Origin: a bacterium
GTDB taxonomy: Bacteria; Desulfobacterota; Anaeroferrophillalia; Anaeroferrophillales; Anaeroferrophillaceae
Reading direction: 5' to 3'
DNA length: 11,763 bases
Assembly (NCBI GenBank): GCA_029940125.1
Contig: JAOZRP010000039.1
Location: forward strand, 1 to 11,763
The notes under the pieces are model-generated. The model was not told the origin of the DNA, did not search any database, and worked only from the letters and a program-made list of their open reading frames with translations. The position numbers and the translations under genes were made by a program. Positions 5,958 through 11,763 of the stretch are shown piece by piece. Numbering within the stretch: the stretch's first letter is position 1; every line of letters starts with the position of its first letter.

Positions 5958-6482
5958 TTACAGTGATTTCATCCTCCTGGCTTTCTGCCTTTCCTTGCGT
6001 GACAGACGCCGGGGATTGCCCTTCTTTTTCGTTGACTTCCCCTGCCGATGCTCCGCAGGTTCATCGTCAGCCGGTTCAAGACCCTTTTCACTGGCCATCA
6101 GCGCCGTCATTACCTGGCCATAAAATTCCAGCGAACCGAGAGTAACGGCATGATGCCGCTGGACTCTATGGCGCAATTCACTGTCATCCGTCACCACTGT
6201 CAGCCCGGCGCCATATTTTTCCGCCAAACGCAGCAATACCTGATCCGCCTTTAGCCCCAGGGGAGAAAAAACAACCTTTACCCCCCGCTGCTGAGAGCTT
6301 CTGCCGCCGCTGCCGGCAGCCCGCCAGCCGTCAAAAACCAGTTCAATCATGTGACGCCGGCAGGAACGATAGTCGGCCAGCAGGGCAATAAGACTTTCCC
6401 GCTCAGCCTCCAAATCCAGAACATCAAGTGAACTGCCGGCCACAGCAGCAATCAGGTTATATCCATCAACAGCTATCCTCAT
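5958..6482 (-). CDS. NYN-domain (YacP/Rae1-like) putative RNase
   Basis: A 174-residue protein with an N-terminal NYN (DUF901) PIN-like fold. Acidic residues expected in a metal-dependent RNase site are visible: D6 in V-D-G-Y-N-L-I (residues 5-11), D51 in V-F-D-G-W (49-53), D80 in L-K-A-D-Q-V (77-82), and D99-D100 in V-V-T-D-D-S-E-L (96-103). The related B. subtilis Rae1 cleaves mRNA on the ribosome. The last 30 residues are rich in lysine and arginine and probably contact RNA. The ATG has GGGGGAAGGA shortly before it. It lies just past the terminator of the carboxyltransferase gene and converges on plsY with a 20-base gap and no visible terminator. Nuclease activity and target are inferred. 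Confidence 0.85.
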   Translation of the reverse strand: MRIAVDGYNLIAAVAGSSLDVLDLEAERESLIALLADYRSCRRHMIELVFDGWRAAGSGGRSSQQRGVKVVFSPLGLKADQVLLRLAEKYGAGLTVVTDDSELRHRVQRHHAVTLGSLEFYGQVMTALMASEKGLEPADDEPAEHRQGKSTKKKGNPRRLSRKERQKARRMKSL

Positions 6483-6520
6483 AATCCTTCCCCCGATTCA
6501 CAACCCCGGCGGCGGCAACA

Positions 6521-6560
6521 ATAAAAACAGGAGGCCGGGTTCCCTCCCCCAGCCTCCTGT
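6521..6560 (-). terminator. Intrinsic terminator after the carboxyltransferase gene
   Basis: ACAGGAGGC (6527-6535) and GCCTCCTGT (6552-6560) form a perfect nine-base stem around a 16-base loop that can pair further (GGG with CCC). On the minus strand the stem runs into five T residues. It lies 29 bases past the carboxyltransferase stop and 38 bases before the NYN gene, so that gene probably depends on read-through or its own promoter. Confidence 0.85.
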
Positions 6561-6589
6561 CGCAAACAAGCAAACACCCAAAAAATGGT

Positions 6590-7960
6590 TCAATCTTTAG
6601 GCAATTTATCCTCAGGTTTAAATTCACCCTTTTCCCGCTCCTCGAAAAATTCCATGGCAACCTTGGGAAACAGGGCATAAGACAGGACATCTTCGACGCT
6701 TTTGGCTTTGTCGCCAAGCTCTGCTGTCAGTTTTTCCATCTCCGGCGGAATCAGGTCAGCGGGGCGGCAGGTCACCGGCTCTTCCCCTTTCAAAGCCATT
6801 TTCTGCACTTCAGGATCAAAAGGAGCCACGGAACGTCCATACATGCCCTTCAAGACGTTTTTGGACTCAGTGGGAATCATCATGTAACGCTTGCCGGTCA
6901 GCACATTCAGCGTTGCCTGGGTGCCGACAATCTGGCTACTGGGCGTAACCAGGGGAGGATAGCCAAAATCGCGCCTGACCCGGGGGATCTCCTCCAAAAC
7001 TTCCTTCAGCTTGCCAATCGCCCCCTGGTCTCGCAGCTGGGTTTCCAGGTTCGACATCATTCCTCCCGGCACCTGGTAGATCAGCACGTTGGTGTCCACG
7101 CCGGTAAAACCACTTTCATAGGCACTGTACTTGGCCCGTACGTCTTTTATGTAAGCGGCAATTTCCGCCAGCGGCTCCAGGGTGAGGCCGGTATCATAGG
7201 GAGTGTCACGCAAGGCCGCCACCATGCTCTCGGTCGGCGGCTGCGACGTCCCCTGGGAAAGGGTTGAAATCGCGCAGTCAATGATGTCAACTCCCGCCTC
7301 AATCGCCTTCAGGTAGGTCATATGCGCCATGCCGCTGGTGCAATGGCAGTGCAGGTGAATGGGCACGTCAATCTTTTCCTTCATGGACTTGACCAGCTCA
7401 TAAGCATCATAGGGAGCCAGCAGACCGGCCATGTCCTTGATGCAGATGGTATCGGCGCCCATCCCCACCAACTCCTGCGCCAAACTGACAAAGTATTCGT
7501 TATTGTGAACCGGACTGATGGTATAACTGACCGCCGCCTCAGCAATTTTGCCGGCCTTTTTCACCGACTCCATGGCCATCCGCATATTGCGGGGGTCGTT
7601 AAGGGCGTCAAAAATGCGAAAGACGTCAATGCCGTTGGCCGCCGCCCGCTCCACGAAAGTCTGCAGAACATCATCAGCGTAATGGCGATAGCCAAGGATA
7701 TTCTGCCCCCGAAGCAGCATCTGCAGGCGGGTGTTGGGGAGAGCCCGACGGAGGGTCCGCAGCCTTTCCCACGGATCTTCCTTCAGGAAACGCAGGCACG
7801 AATCAAAGGTTGCCCCACCCCATACCTCCAGCGACCAGTAACCAATCGCATCCAGGGCCGAAGCAATGGGCAACATATCCTTGGTGCGCATGCGAGTAGC
7901 CAGCAACGACTGGTGCGCATCACGTAAAACCGTATCAGTTATCTGAACTTTGTGTGACAT
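6590..7960 (-). CDS. oadA: Biotin-dependent carboxyltransferase subunit (OadA/PycB type)
   Basis: A 456-residue carboxyltransferase of the family that includes oxaloacetate decarboxylase alpha, pyruvate carboxylase subunit B and transcarboxylase 5S. The N-terminal TIM barrel starts D-T-V-L-R-D-A-H-Q-S (residues 9-18), with metal ligand D14. The carbamylated lysine should be K175 in C-I-K-D-M-A-G-L, and H204 and H206 complete the metal site in H-L-H-C-H-C-T-S-G. A conserved helical region follows to about 440. Unlike many family members there is no C-terminal linker and biotinyl domain; a separate 71-residue biotin carrier is encoded just upstream. The ATG has AGGAGG five bases away. Oxaloacetate decarboxylation and pyruvate carboxylation cannot be told apart from this sequence, because neither a biotin carboxylase nor sodium-pump subunits are in the window. 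Confidence 0.92.
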   Translation of the reverse strand: MSHKVQITDTVLRDAHQSLLATRMRTKDMLPIASALDAIGYWSLEVWGGATFDSCLRFLKEDPWERLRTLRRALPNTRLQMLLRGQNILGYRHYADDVLQTFVERAAANGIDVFRIFDALNDPRNMRMAMESVKKAGKIAEAAVSYTISPVHNNEYFVSLAQELVGMGADTICIKDMAGLLAPYDAYELVKSMKEKIDVPIHLHCHCTSGMAHMTYLKAIEAGVDIIDCAISTLSQGTSQPPTESMVAALRDTPYDTGLTLEPLAEIAAYIKDVRAKYSAYESGFTGVDTNVLIYQVPGGMMSNLETQLRDQGAIGKLKEVLEEIPRVRRDFGYPPLVTPSSQIVGTQATLNVLTGKRYMMIPTESKNVLKGMYGRSVAPFDPEVQKMALKGEEPVTCRPADLIPPEMEKLTAELGDKAKSVEDVLSYALFPKVAMEFFEEREKGEFKPEDKLPKD

Positions 7961-8005
7961 TCTACCCTCCTGATTATCGTTTGCAATGTCTCAACCGCCG
8001 GCGAC

Positions 8006-8034
8006 AGGATATCCCCACCACGCTGGCAAGACAA
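8006..8034 (-). promoter_or_regulatory. Possible carboxyltransferase promoter
   Basis: TTGTCT (8029-8034) is followed after 17 bases by TATCCT (8006-8011) on the minus strand; each matches four of six consensus bases. A promoter is expected here because a strong terminator separates the gene from the biotin carrier. Inverted repeats lie immediately upstream: TACAT with ATGTA (8040-8055) and TGAT with ATCA (8037-8046). Confidence 0.3.
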
Positions 8035-8101
8035 CATGATACATCAACCAATGTACGGATTTTGGCATCTCGCCTGTATATTGTATCCAAGAAGAATTTC
8101 T

Positions 8102-8133
8102 AAAAAAGAAAACGGCACTACCGCGCCGTTTTC
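8102..8133 (-). terminator. Intrinsic terminator after the biotin carrier gene
   Basis: GAAAACGGC (8108-8116) and GCCGTTTTC (8125-8133) pair perfectly around an eight-base loop. On the minus strand the stem is followed by six T residues. It starts nine bases after the biotin carrier stop codon, a typical position, and separates that gene from the carboxyltransferase gene downstream. Confidence 0.9.
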
Positions 8134-8142
8134 CATTTTTAC

Positions 8143-8358
8143 CTACTCGATCTCGGCAATTTCGGTATCAGACTCCACAGACTGGCCTACGGTTACATTA
8201 ATGGCTTTCACCGTTCCATCAACGGGAGCAACGATCGGCATTTCCATCTTCATGGCTTCCAGGATTACCACCTCATCCCCTTCTGAAACCTGATCACCCA
8301 CGCTGACCTTGACATCAAGAATTTTTCCCACCATCGGGGAAGTAATTACTTCGCTCAT
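8143..8358 (-). CDS. Stand-alone biotin carboxyl carrier protein, 71 residues
   Basis: A complete protein consisting of little more than one biotinyl/lipoyl-attachment domain. The biotin acceptor is K37 in E-A-M-K-M-E-M (34-40), the AMKM form typical of biotin rather than lipoyl carriers. The flanking V-I-T-S-P-M-V-G (4-11) and V-A-P-V-D-G-T-V (43-50) strands form the two halves of the hammerhead. There is no N-terminal linker or assembly segment such as AccB has, so it must dock to its enzyme through the domain itself. Its likely partner is the carboxyltransferase 182 bases downstream, which lacks this domain. AGGAGG lies seven bases before the ATG, and it has its own promoter and terminator, so it may be made in larger amounts than the enzyme. 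Confidence 0.93.
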   Translation of the reverse strand: MSEVITSPMVGKILDVKVSVGDQVSEGDEVVILEAMKMEMPIVAPVDGTVKAINVTVGQSVESDTEIAEIE

Positions 8359-8400
8359 TAGTATGCCTCCTGAATAAATTTGACCTTGTTACCAAACACC

Positions 8401-8428
8401 ATTATGGCAGTATGTAACATACCGGCAA
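8401..8428 (-). promoter_or_regulatory. Biotin carrier gene promoter with extended -10
   Basis: On the minus strand TTGCCG (8423-8428) stands 16 bases before CATAAT (8401-8406), and TG lies one base before the -10. The -10 matches five of six consensus bases. The position, 42 bases before the ATG, fits a short leader with AGGAGG. Confidence 0.55.
8410..8422. promoter_or_regulatory. Palindrome in the biotin carrier promoter spacer
   Basis: GTATGT, one central base, ACATAC: a perfect six-base inverted repeat that fills most of the spacer between the -35 and -10. A dimeric regulator binding here would control the gene directly. The sequence does not match the longer BirA operator pattern known to me, and no regulator can be named. 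Confidence 0.4.
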
Positions 8429-8569
8429 CCGGTTTGCAACATTTTTCTCAACGCGACCACCGCCGAAACCGCTTTTATTTCTTGCCAAACCACTATGCCT
8501 GTCCGGGCGCTACAAGCTGGGCAGGGGGAAGCCCATGCACAACAAACAAAGGTTTCTCATCACCATCAA

Positions 8570-10288
8570 TCACGGCTTTTTCAACGCTTCAAGTTTCGCT
8601 GCCACCCGTTTTTCCTTTTTTATCTTCAGTGAGCGCTGATACATTTCCCGAGCCCGTTCTTTTTCACCCAATTTTTGATACACGTCCCCCAAATGTTCCA
8701 GGATAACCGGGTCATCGGGTATCTGTTTTACCGCTCGCAGCAAATAATCAAGCGCCTGCTTATAATCGCCTTTGGCATAAAACAGCCATCCCATGCTGTC
8801 CAGGATAAAACCACTGTCCGGCTTCAGAGAAAGGGCCTTGCGAATCAACTTCTCGGCATCATCAAGCTGCACCCCCAGCTCAACGTACGTATAACCGATA
8901 AAATTAAGCACCGTGGCATCGTCAGGATTTTCCTTCAATAATTCCCGCATGGTGGCAATGCTGCGCTGTTCATCACCCAGGGTATGATACAAAGCCCCCA
9001 AGGCAAAGATAAGCTGATAATCATCAGGAAATTTGACCAGCGCTTTTTTGAGTACCGCGACCGCTTTCGTTCCATTTCCCGATTTTTCATACAAAGACGA
9101 CAGCATCCGATACAGGCTGGTTTTGTCAGGATACTCCTTAACCAACGATTCAACAATCTCAATGCCACGCTGATACAAGCCCTGCTTCTCCAGCAAATAA
9201 GCCGCATGGATCTGCGCGTCGTAATAAAAATCACTTTGCGGCTGAATGAGGGAGAAAAGTTTCAGGGCCCGGGACAGCTCTCCCTGTGCTTCCAGACTCG
9301 AGGCAAGATAAAAGGTAATCCGATCCTGGGCAGGATGCTGCTTATGCAATGGTTCAAGAATCCCGGTGGCTTCATTGTACTTGCCCAGTTGAAAATAAAT
9401 CAAGGCCAACTTCACATCAATGCCTAAAGGAGCCCTGCCGGTTTTTTTCAGCCGGGAAAACACTTTCAGCGCCAAGTCCGTTTTGCCAATGGCGATATAA
9501 AGCTGGCCCAGGCGTTCCATTGCCTTAAGATCATCAGGCTTTTGCTTCAGCAAACGCTGGTAAATATCAATCGCTTCTTTTTTCCGATCCGTAAACTCAT
9601 AAATGAGCCCCAGTTCAAAGAGAGCGTCATAAAAATGGGCATCTTTCTTCAATGCCTCCCGGTAATAGTGCTCCGCCTTCTTATACAGCTTCAATTCCGT
9701 ATAAATTTTGCCAAGATAGTAAAGGGGCACCGCCTCATCAGGCTCTTTTTCCCGCAGGCGTTTCAACACTTCAATCGCCTTTTCGTATTTCAACTGATTG
9801 GCATAAAGCGAAGCCAGGAAAAGAAATACATCAGAATTTTCCGGATTGTTCGCAATAATCGCTTCATACTGCTTGATGGCCTCATCTACCTTGTCGGTTG
9901 CCGAATAGATGCCCCCAAGCACCAGACGGGCGGTGGTATTGCCGGGATCAAGAAGCAGGGCATCCTCGCAAAGATGGCGGGCTTCCTCCACCTTGCCGGC
10001 TTTCAGCAGCAGCGACGCCAGCTCAACCTTGAGATAGGCCGACTCCGGATCAGCATCCACCGCCTTCCTCAGGTATTCGATCGATGCCAAAGGTTTATTT
10101 TGATGGCGGAGCAGGGAATAAATGGAAAAATAGTAATAGGCAGCCGCCGAACATCGCGTGGGAACCGGTGCCGCTTTCTTGGTAAAAGTCATGGAAAAGG
10201 TTGGTTCTTCCTTGACCACCTTGGGCGCGCAGGCGCTGTATGAGATGAAAACAGCCAGCAAAGCCGCGGCAACGGCAGTTTTTCTCAT
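8570..10288 (-). CDS. TPR-repeat lipoprotein, LbcA-like
   Basis: A 572-residue secreted protein. It starts with a basic-hydrophobic signal peptide ending in S-Y-S-A-C (residues 16-20), so C20 is the likely lipidated cysteine, although tyrosine at -3 is not the classic lipobox. About 15 tetratricopeptide repeats of 33-35 residues then fill residues 49 to 560. The last ones carry N-F-I-G-Y-T-Y (462-468), D-S-M-G-W (497-501) and H-L-G-D-V-Y (532-537), a pattern shared with a proteobacterial family that includes LbcA of Pseudomonas, an outer-membrane lipoprotein that binds the periplasmic protease CtpA. A scaffold role in the periplasm is therefore inferred; no such protease is in the window. Its start overlaps the stop of the zinc-ribbon gene as ATGA, so the two are probably translated together. 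Confidence 0.85.
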   Translation of the reverse strand: MRKTAVAAALLAVFISYSACAPKVVKEEPTFSMTFTKKAAPVPTRCSAAAYYYFSIYSLLRHQNKPLASIEYLRKAVDADPESAYLKVELASLLLKAGKVEEARHLCEDALLLDPGNTTARLVLGGIYSATDKVDEAIKQYEAIIANNPENSDVFLFLASLYANQLKYEKAIEVLKRLREKEPDEAVPLYYLGKIYTELKLYKKAEHYYREALKKDAHFYDALFELGLIYEFTDRKKEAIDIYQRLLKQKPDDLKAMERLGQLYIAIGKTDLALKVFSRLKKTGRAPLGIDVKLALIYFQLGKYNEATGILEPLHKQHPAQDRITFYLASSLEAQGELSRALKLFSLIQPQSDFYYDAQIHAAYLLEKQGLYQRGIEIVESLVKEYPDKTSLYRMLSSLYEKSGNGTKAVAVLKKALVKFPDDYQLIFALGALYHTLGDEQRSIATMRELLKENPDDATVLNFIGYTYVELGVQLDDAEKLIRKALSLKPDSGFILDSMGWLFYAKGDYKQALDYLLRAVKQIPDDPVILEHLGDVYQKLGEKERAREMYQRSLKIKKEKRVAAKLEALKKP

Positions 10289-11484
10289 GGTTTTTTGCCT
10301 TTTTTGAGGATCGAAAATTCCGCCAGCTCTACATGGTAGCTTGACGCGGAAGGAGGATAACCGTAAAACACCAGCATAAAAGGCAGTTCTCCACCGTTTG
10401 CCGGCACCACAGCCGCTGGATTCTCCAGCTTTTCCACCGTTTCTTCATTAAGGTTCTGCAACTCTTCAGCGGAAAAGGTAACCCCTCCGGAAGTAAACTT
10501 CTCCGCCAAAACATTTCCCTGCCGGTCAACGATAACCCCTCTGATTTTCAGCTTGCCCACAATTTTCGGCGAAGTATTGTACAGCTTCCCCCGGATGGCT
10601 ATAACCCGCTTGTCAGGGGAAAAAATATAATTGCGGCTTTCAAGTCCAACGATGGAGAGGTGCTTTTCCATGTCAATGGAAAATTTTTGCCAAAGAAGCA
10701 TTCCGCCCCACACGGCGGCGCTTAAAACAATAAAAATAAAGGCAAGATAAAGCAGCGTCCGCCGGCCGTGTCCCGGATCTTTGGCTACTACTGGTTCTGC
10801 CACCGTCTTGCTTTCCTCGGTCTCTCCAGCCTGGAAGTCACTGCCAGCAGCTGCCTGTTCTATTTTCTCTGCACCATCACTTTCTTTGTCATCCGCAGGC
10901 AAACCGTCTTCATCCATTATCGTCTGCCGATTCCCGTCCTCTTCTTTTTCAGGCGTTGACGCAGTCTGATGATCTTCATCTTCATCAATATCCCAGGACA
11001 GATCATCCTCAAAATCGTCAGCTAACTCAAAAACGATATCCTCGTCATCTTTTTCACCGGTTGTCCCTTCATCAATCCGGCCACCTTCGCCTGACAGCTC
11101 GGCGGTTGCCTCAGCATCTCCACCGACATCCATCAGGTCATCCCCGGAATATTCTTGGGGTTCATCAGCCGGCGGCGTCTGCAGATCAAACTCTTCCAGG
11201 CCGCCCCCCGCTTCAGGGGATTCAATTTCCGTCGCTTCATCACTCTCGCTTCCGGAAGAGGGAGACGCGGAAAGGTCAGCGTCAAAATCGAGCCGTTCAG
11301 GAGTCATATCCTCTGCCACCGGAAGATCATGCCCCTCCGTACCCACCGGCGGCACAATCTCTGCCGGAGGGGAAAACACCATCTGACAGCGGGTACATCT
11401 CATTTTTAACGAAGAAATGTCAGCCGGCAGCGTTTCATCAGCCAGCTGAAAAACCGTCTGGCAGCGGGGGCAGGTAATGAGCAT
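10285..11484 (-). CDS. MJ0042-type zinc-ribbon and DUF3426 membrane protein
   Basis: A 399-residue protein in four parts. Residues 1-37 are a zinc ribbon with C5-x2-C8 and C30-x2-C33. Residues about 40-235 are a long, acidic, low-complexity linker rich in Asp, Glu, Ser and Gly. One membrane span lies at about 243-265. Residues about 275-392 are a DUF3426 domain, which should lie in the periplasm. The cytoplasmic ribbon and external domain suggest a sensor or anchor joining inside and outside; the family's function is unknown. The start is uncertain: GTG at 11490 and ATG at 11484 are in frame. GAGG lies only two to three bases before the GTG but eight before the ATG, so ATG is preferred. It is followed by, and coupled to, the TPR lipoprotein. 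Confidence 0.88.
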   Translation of the reverse strand: MLITCPRCQTVFQLADETLPADISSLKMRCTRCQMVFSPPAEIVPPVGTEGHDLPVAEDMTPERLDFDADLSASPSSGSESDEATEIESPEAGGGLEEFDLQTPPADEPQEYSGDDLMDVGGDAEATAELSGEGGRIDEGTTGEKDDEDIVFELADDFEDDLSWDIDEDEDHQTASTPEKEEDGNRQTIMDEDGLPADDKESDGAEKIEQAAAGSDFQAGETEESKTVAEPVVAKDPGHGRRTLLYLAFIFIVLSAAVWGGMLLWQKFSIDMEKHLSIVGLESRNYIFSPDKRVIAIRGKLYNTSPKIVGKLKIRGVIVDRQGNVLAEKFTSGGVTFSAEELQNLNEETVEKLENPAAVVPANGGELPFMLVFYGYPPSASSYHVELAEFSILKKGKKP

Positions 11485-11527
11485 AATCACATCCTCTTGT
11501 TATCCTGGTTTCCATCTGGAAAAATGA

Positions 11528-11576
11528 GCGGTTCCGGATGGGCGGTTAGCGGTTAGCTGTCAGCTCTTAGCACCTT
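11528..11576. repeat. Degenerate heptamer tract 3
   Basis: Seven units in register: GCGGTTC, CGGATGG, GCGGTTA, GCGGTTA, GCTGTCA, GCTCTTA, GCACCTT. Two adjacent units are identical and GCTGTCA also occurs in tract 1, so this is the same repeat family in the same orientation. It lies just upstream of the zinc-ribbon gene and may lie within its leader. Confidence 0.55.
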
Positions 11577-11763
11577 ACTCCTGAAAGACTGTCACTCTTT
11601 TCAGTACCCCCTTGAGGGGCATAAAAAACAAGAAAATCCAACTTGTTGTCAGGAGTTGATTTCAGGATGTTCGGGCTTGGCTCATAGCGGTATTGGCCGC
11701 CGAACGAGTCACACGATGTGATTCGCGGCGCACACCTCGGAGCCGGCCATGGACGGCCGGCGA
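11577..11763. other. Non-coding right edge with clustered inverted repeats
   Basis: No gene is recognised. Inverted repeats follow each other: CCCC-TTGA-GGGG (11608-11619), GTTCGG with CCGAAC (11669-11674, 11700-11705), CGAGTCACA with TGTGATTCG around three bases (11705-11725, one mismatch), and GCCGGCC with GGCCGGC around six bases (11742-11761). G+C rises towards the edge. The stretch could be an untranslated leader, a REP-like intergenic repeat or the edge of another element. The promoter of the zinc-ribbon gene should be near here but was not located with confidence. Confidence 0.4.

Larger units (their letters stand above)
8359..8569. other. Intergenic region between the TPR gene and the biotin carrier gene
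   Basis: These 211 bases hold the biotin carrier promoter and its palindrome on the left and, towards the TPR stop codon, an imperfect CCTGTCC/GGGCAGG inverted repeat (about 8495-8525) with no T run. The AACCGGTT palindrome lies just upstream of the promoter. No small gene was recognised. Confidence 0.5.

Noticed and set aside
9542..10243. Long plus-strand open frame opposite the TPR gene
   Set aside because: It is the complement of a repeat-rich gene with clear TPR coding signal; its product has no recognisable domain.
11608..11619. CCCC-TTGA-GGGG hairpin as a terminator
   Set aside because: The stem is only four pairs and neither strand has a T run after it.
11705..11725. Possible CRP/FNR site
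   Set aside because: The half-sites face outward (TCACA-N3-TGTGA), opposite to the TGTGA-N6-TCACA order of a CRP site.

Overview
This window looks like chromosomal housekeeping DNA from a Gram-negative, probably anaerobic bacterium of the old Deltaproteobacteria (Desulfobacterota or a relative). This is inferred from four things: an RpoH-type heat-shock sigma factor preceded by a CIRCE operator, a GTP cyclohydrolase of the FolE2 type next to QueD, a stand-alone carboxyltransferase with a separate mini biotin carrier, and an MJ0042-type zinc-ribbon/DUF3426 protein beside a long TPR lipoprotein. No rRNA, tRNA, CRISPR array, transposase or phage gene was seen.

Layout. Bases 1-383 are non-coding and carry two degenerate heptamer-phased repeat tracts and a hairpin. 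Bases 384-2714 (minus strand) hold tsaD, a DUF2062 membrane protein and rsmA, read in that order: a tRNA modification enzyme, a small membrane protein and an rRNA methyltransferase. Strong hairpins (2855-2961) separate this group from rpoH (2963-3823, minus). rpoH has a perfect CIRCE element that overlaps its extended -10 promoter. A 378-base divergent intergenic region leads to the plus-strand operon queD, folE2, plsY (4202-5937), whose genes abut or overlap. Convergent to it, from the minus strand, come a NYN-domain nuclease-like gene (5958-6482), an OadA/PycB-type carboxyltransferase (6590-7960), a 71-residue biotin carrier (8143-8358), an LbcA-like TPR lipoprotein (8570-10288) and the zinc-ribbon/DUF3426 membrane protein (10285-11484). 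Intrinsic terminators follow both the biotin carrier and the carboxyltransferase. The window ends in a non-coding stretch with a third heptamer tract and a cluster of inverted repeats.

How the genes work together. FolE2 makes dihydroneopterin triphosphate from GTP, and QueD turns it into the queuosine precursor, so the first two plus-strand genes are consecutive pathway steps. tsaD and rsmA both serve translation. The carboxyltransferase and biotin carrier are two pieces of one biotin enzyme; its biotin carboxylase or membrane subunits are not in the window. The zinc-ribbon protein and the TPR lipoprotein are translationally coupled and probably act at the cell envelope.

Nothing here is clearly a new defence or mobile system. 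The most interesting signals are regulatory: HrcA-type control of the heat-shock sigma factor, separate transcription units for the two carboxylase pieces with a palindrome in one promoter, and a dispersed heptamer repeat family at both ends.
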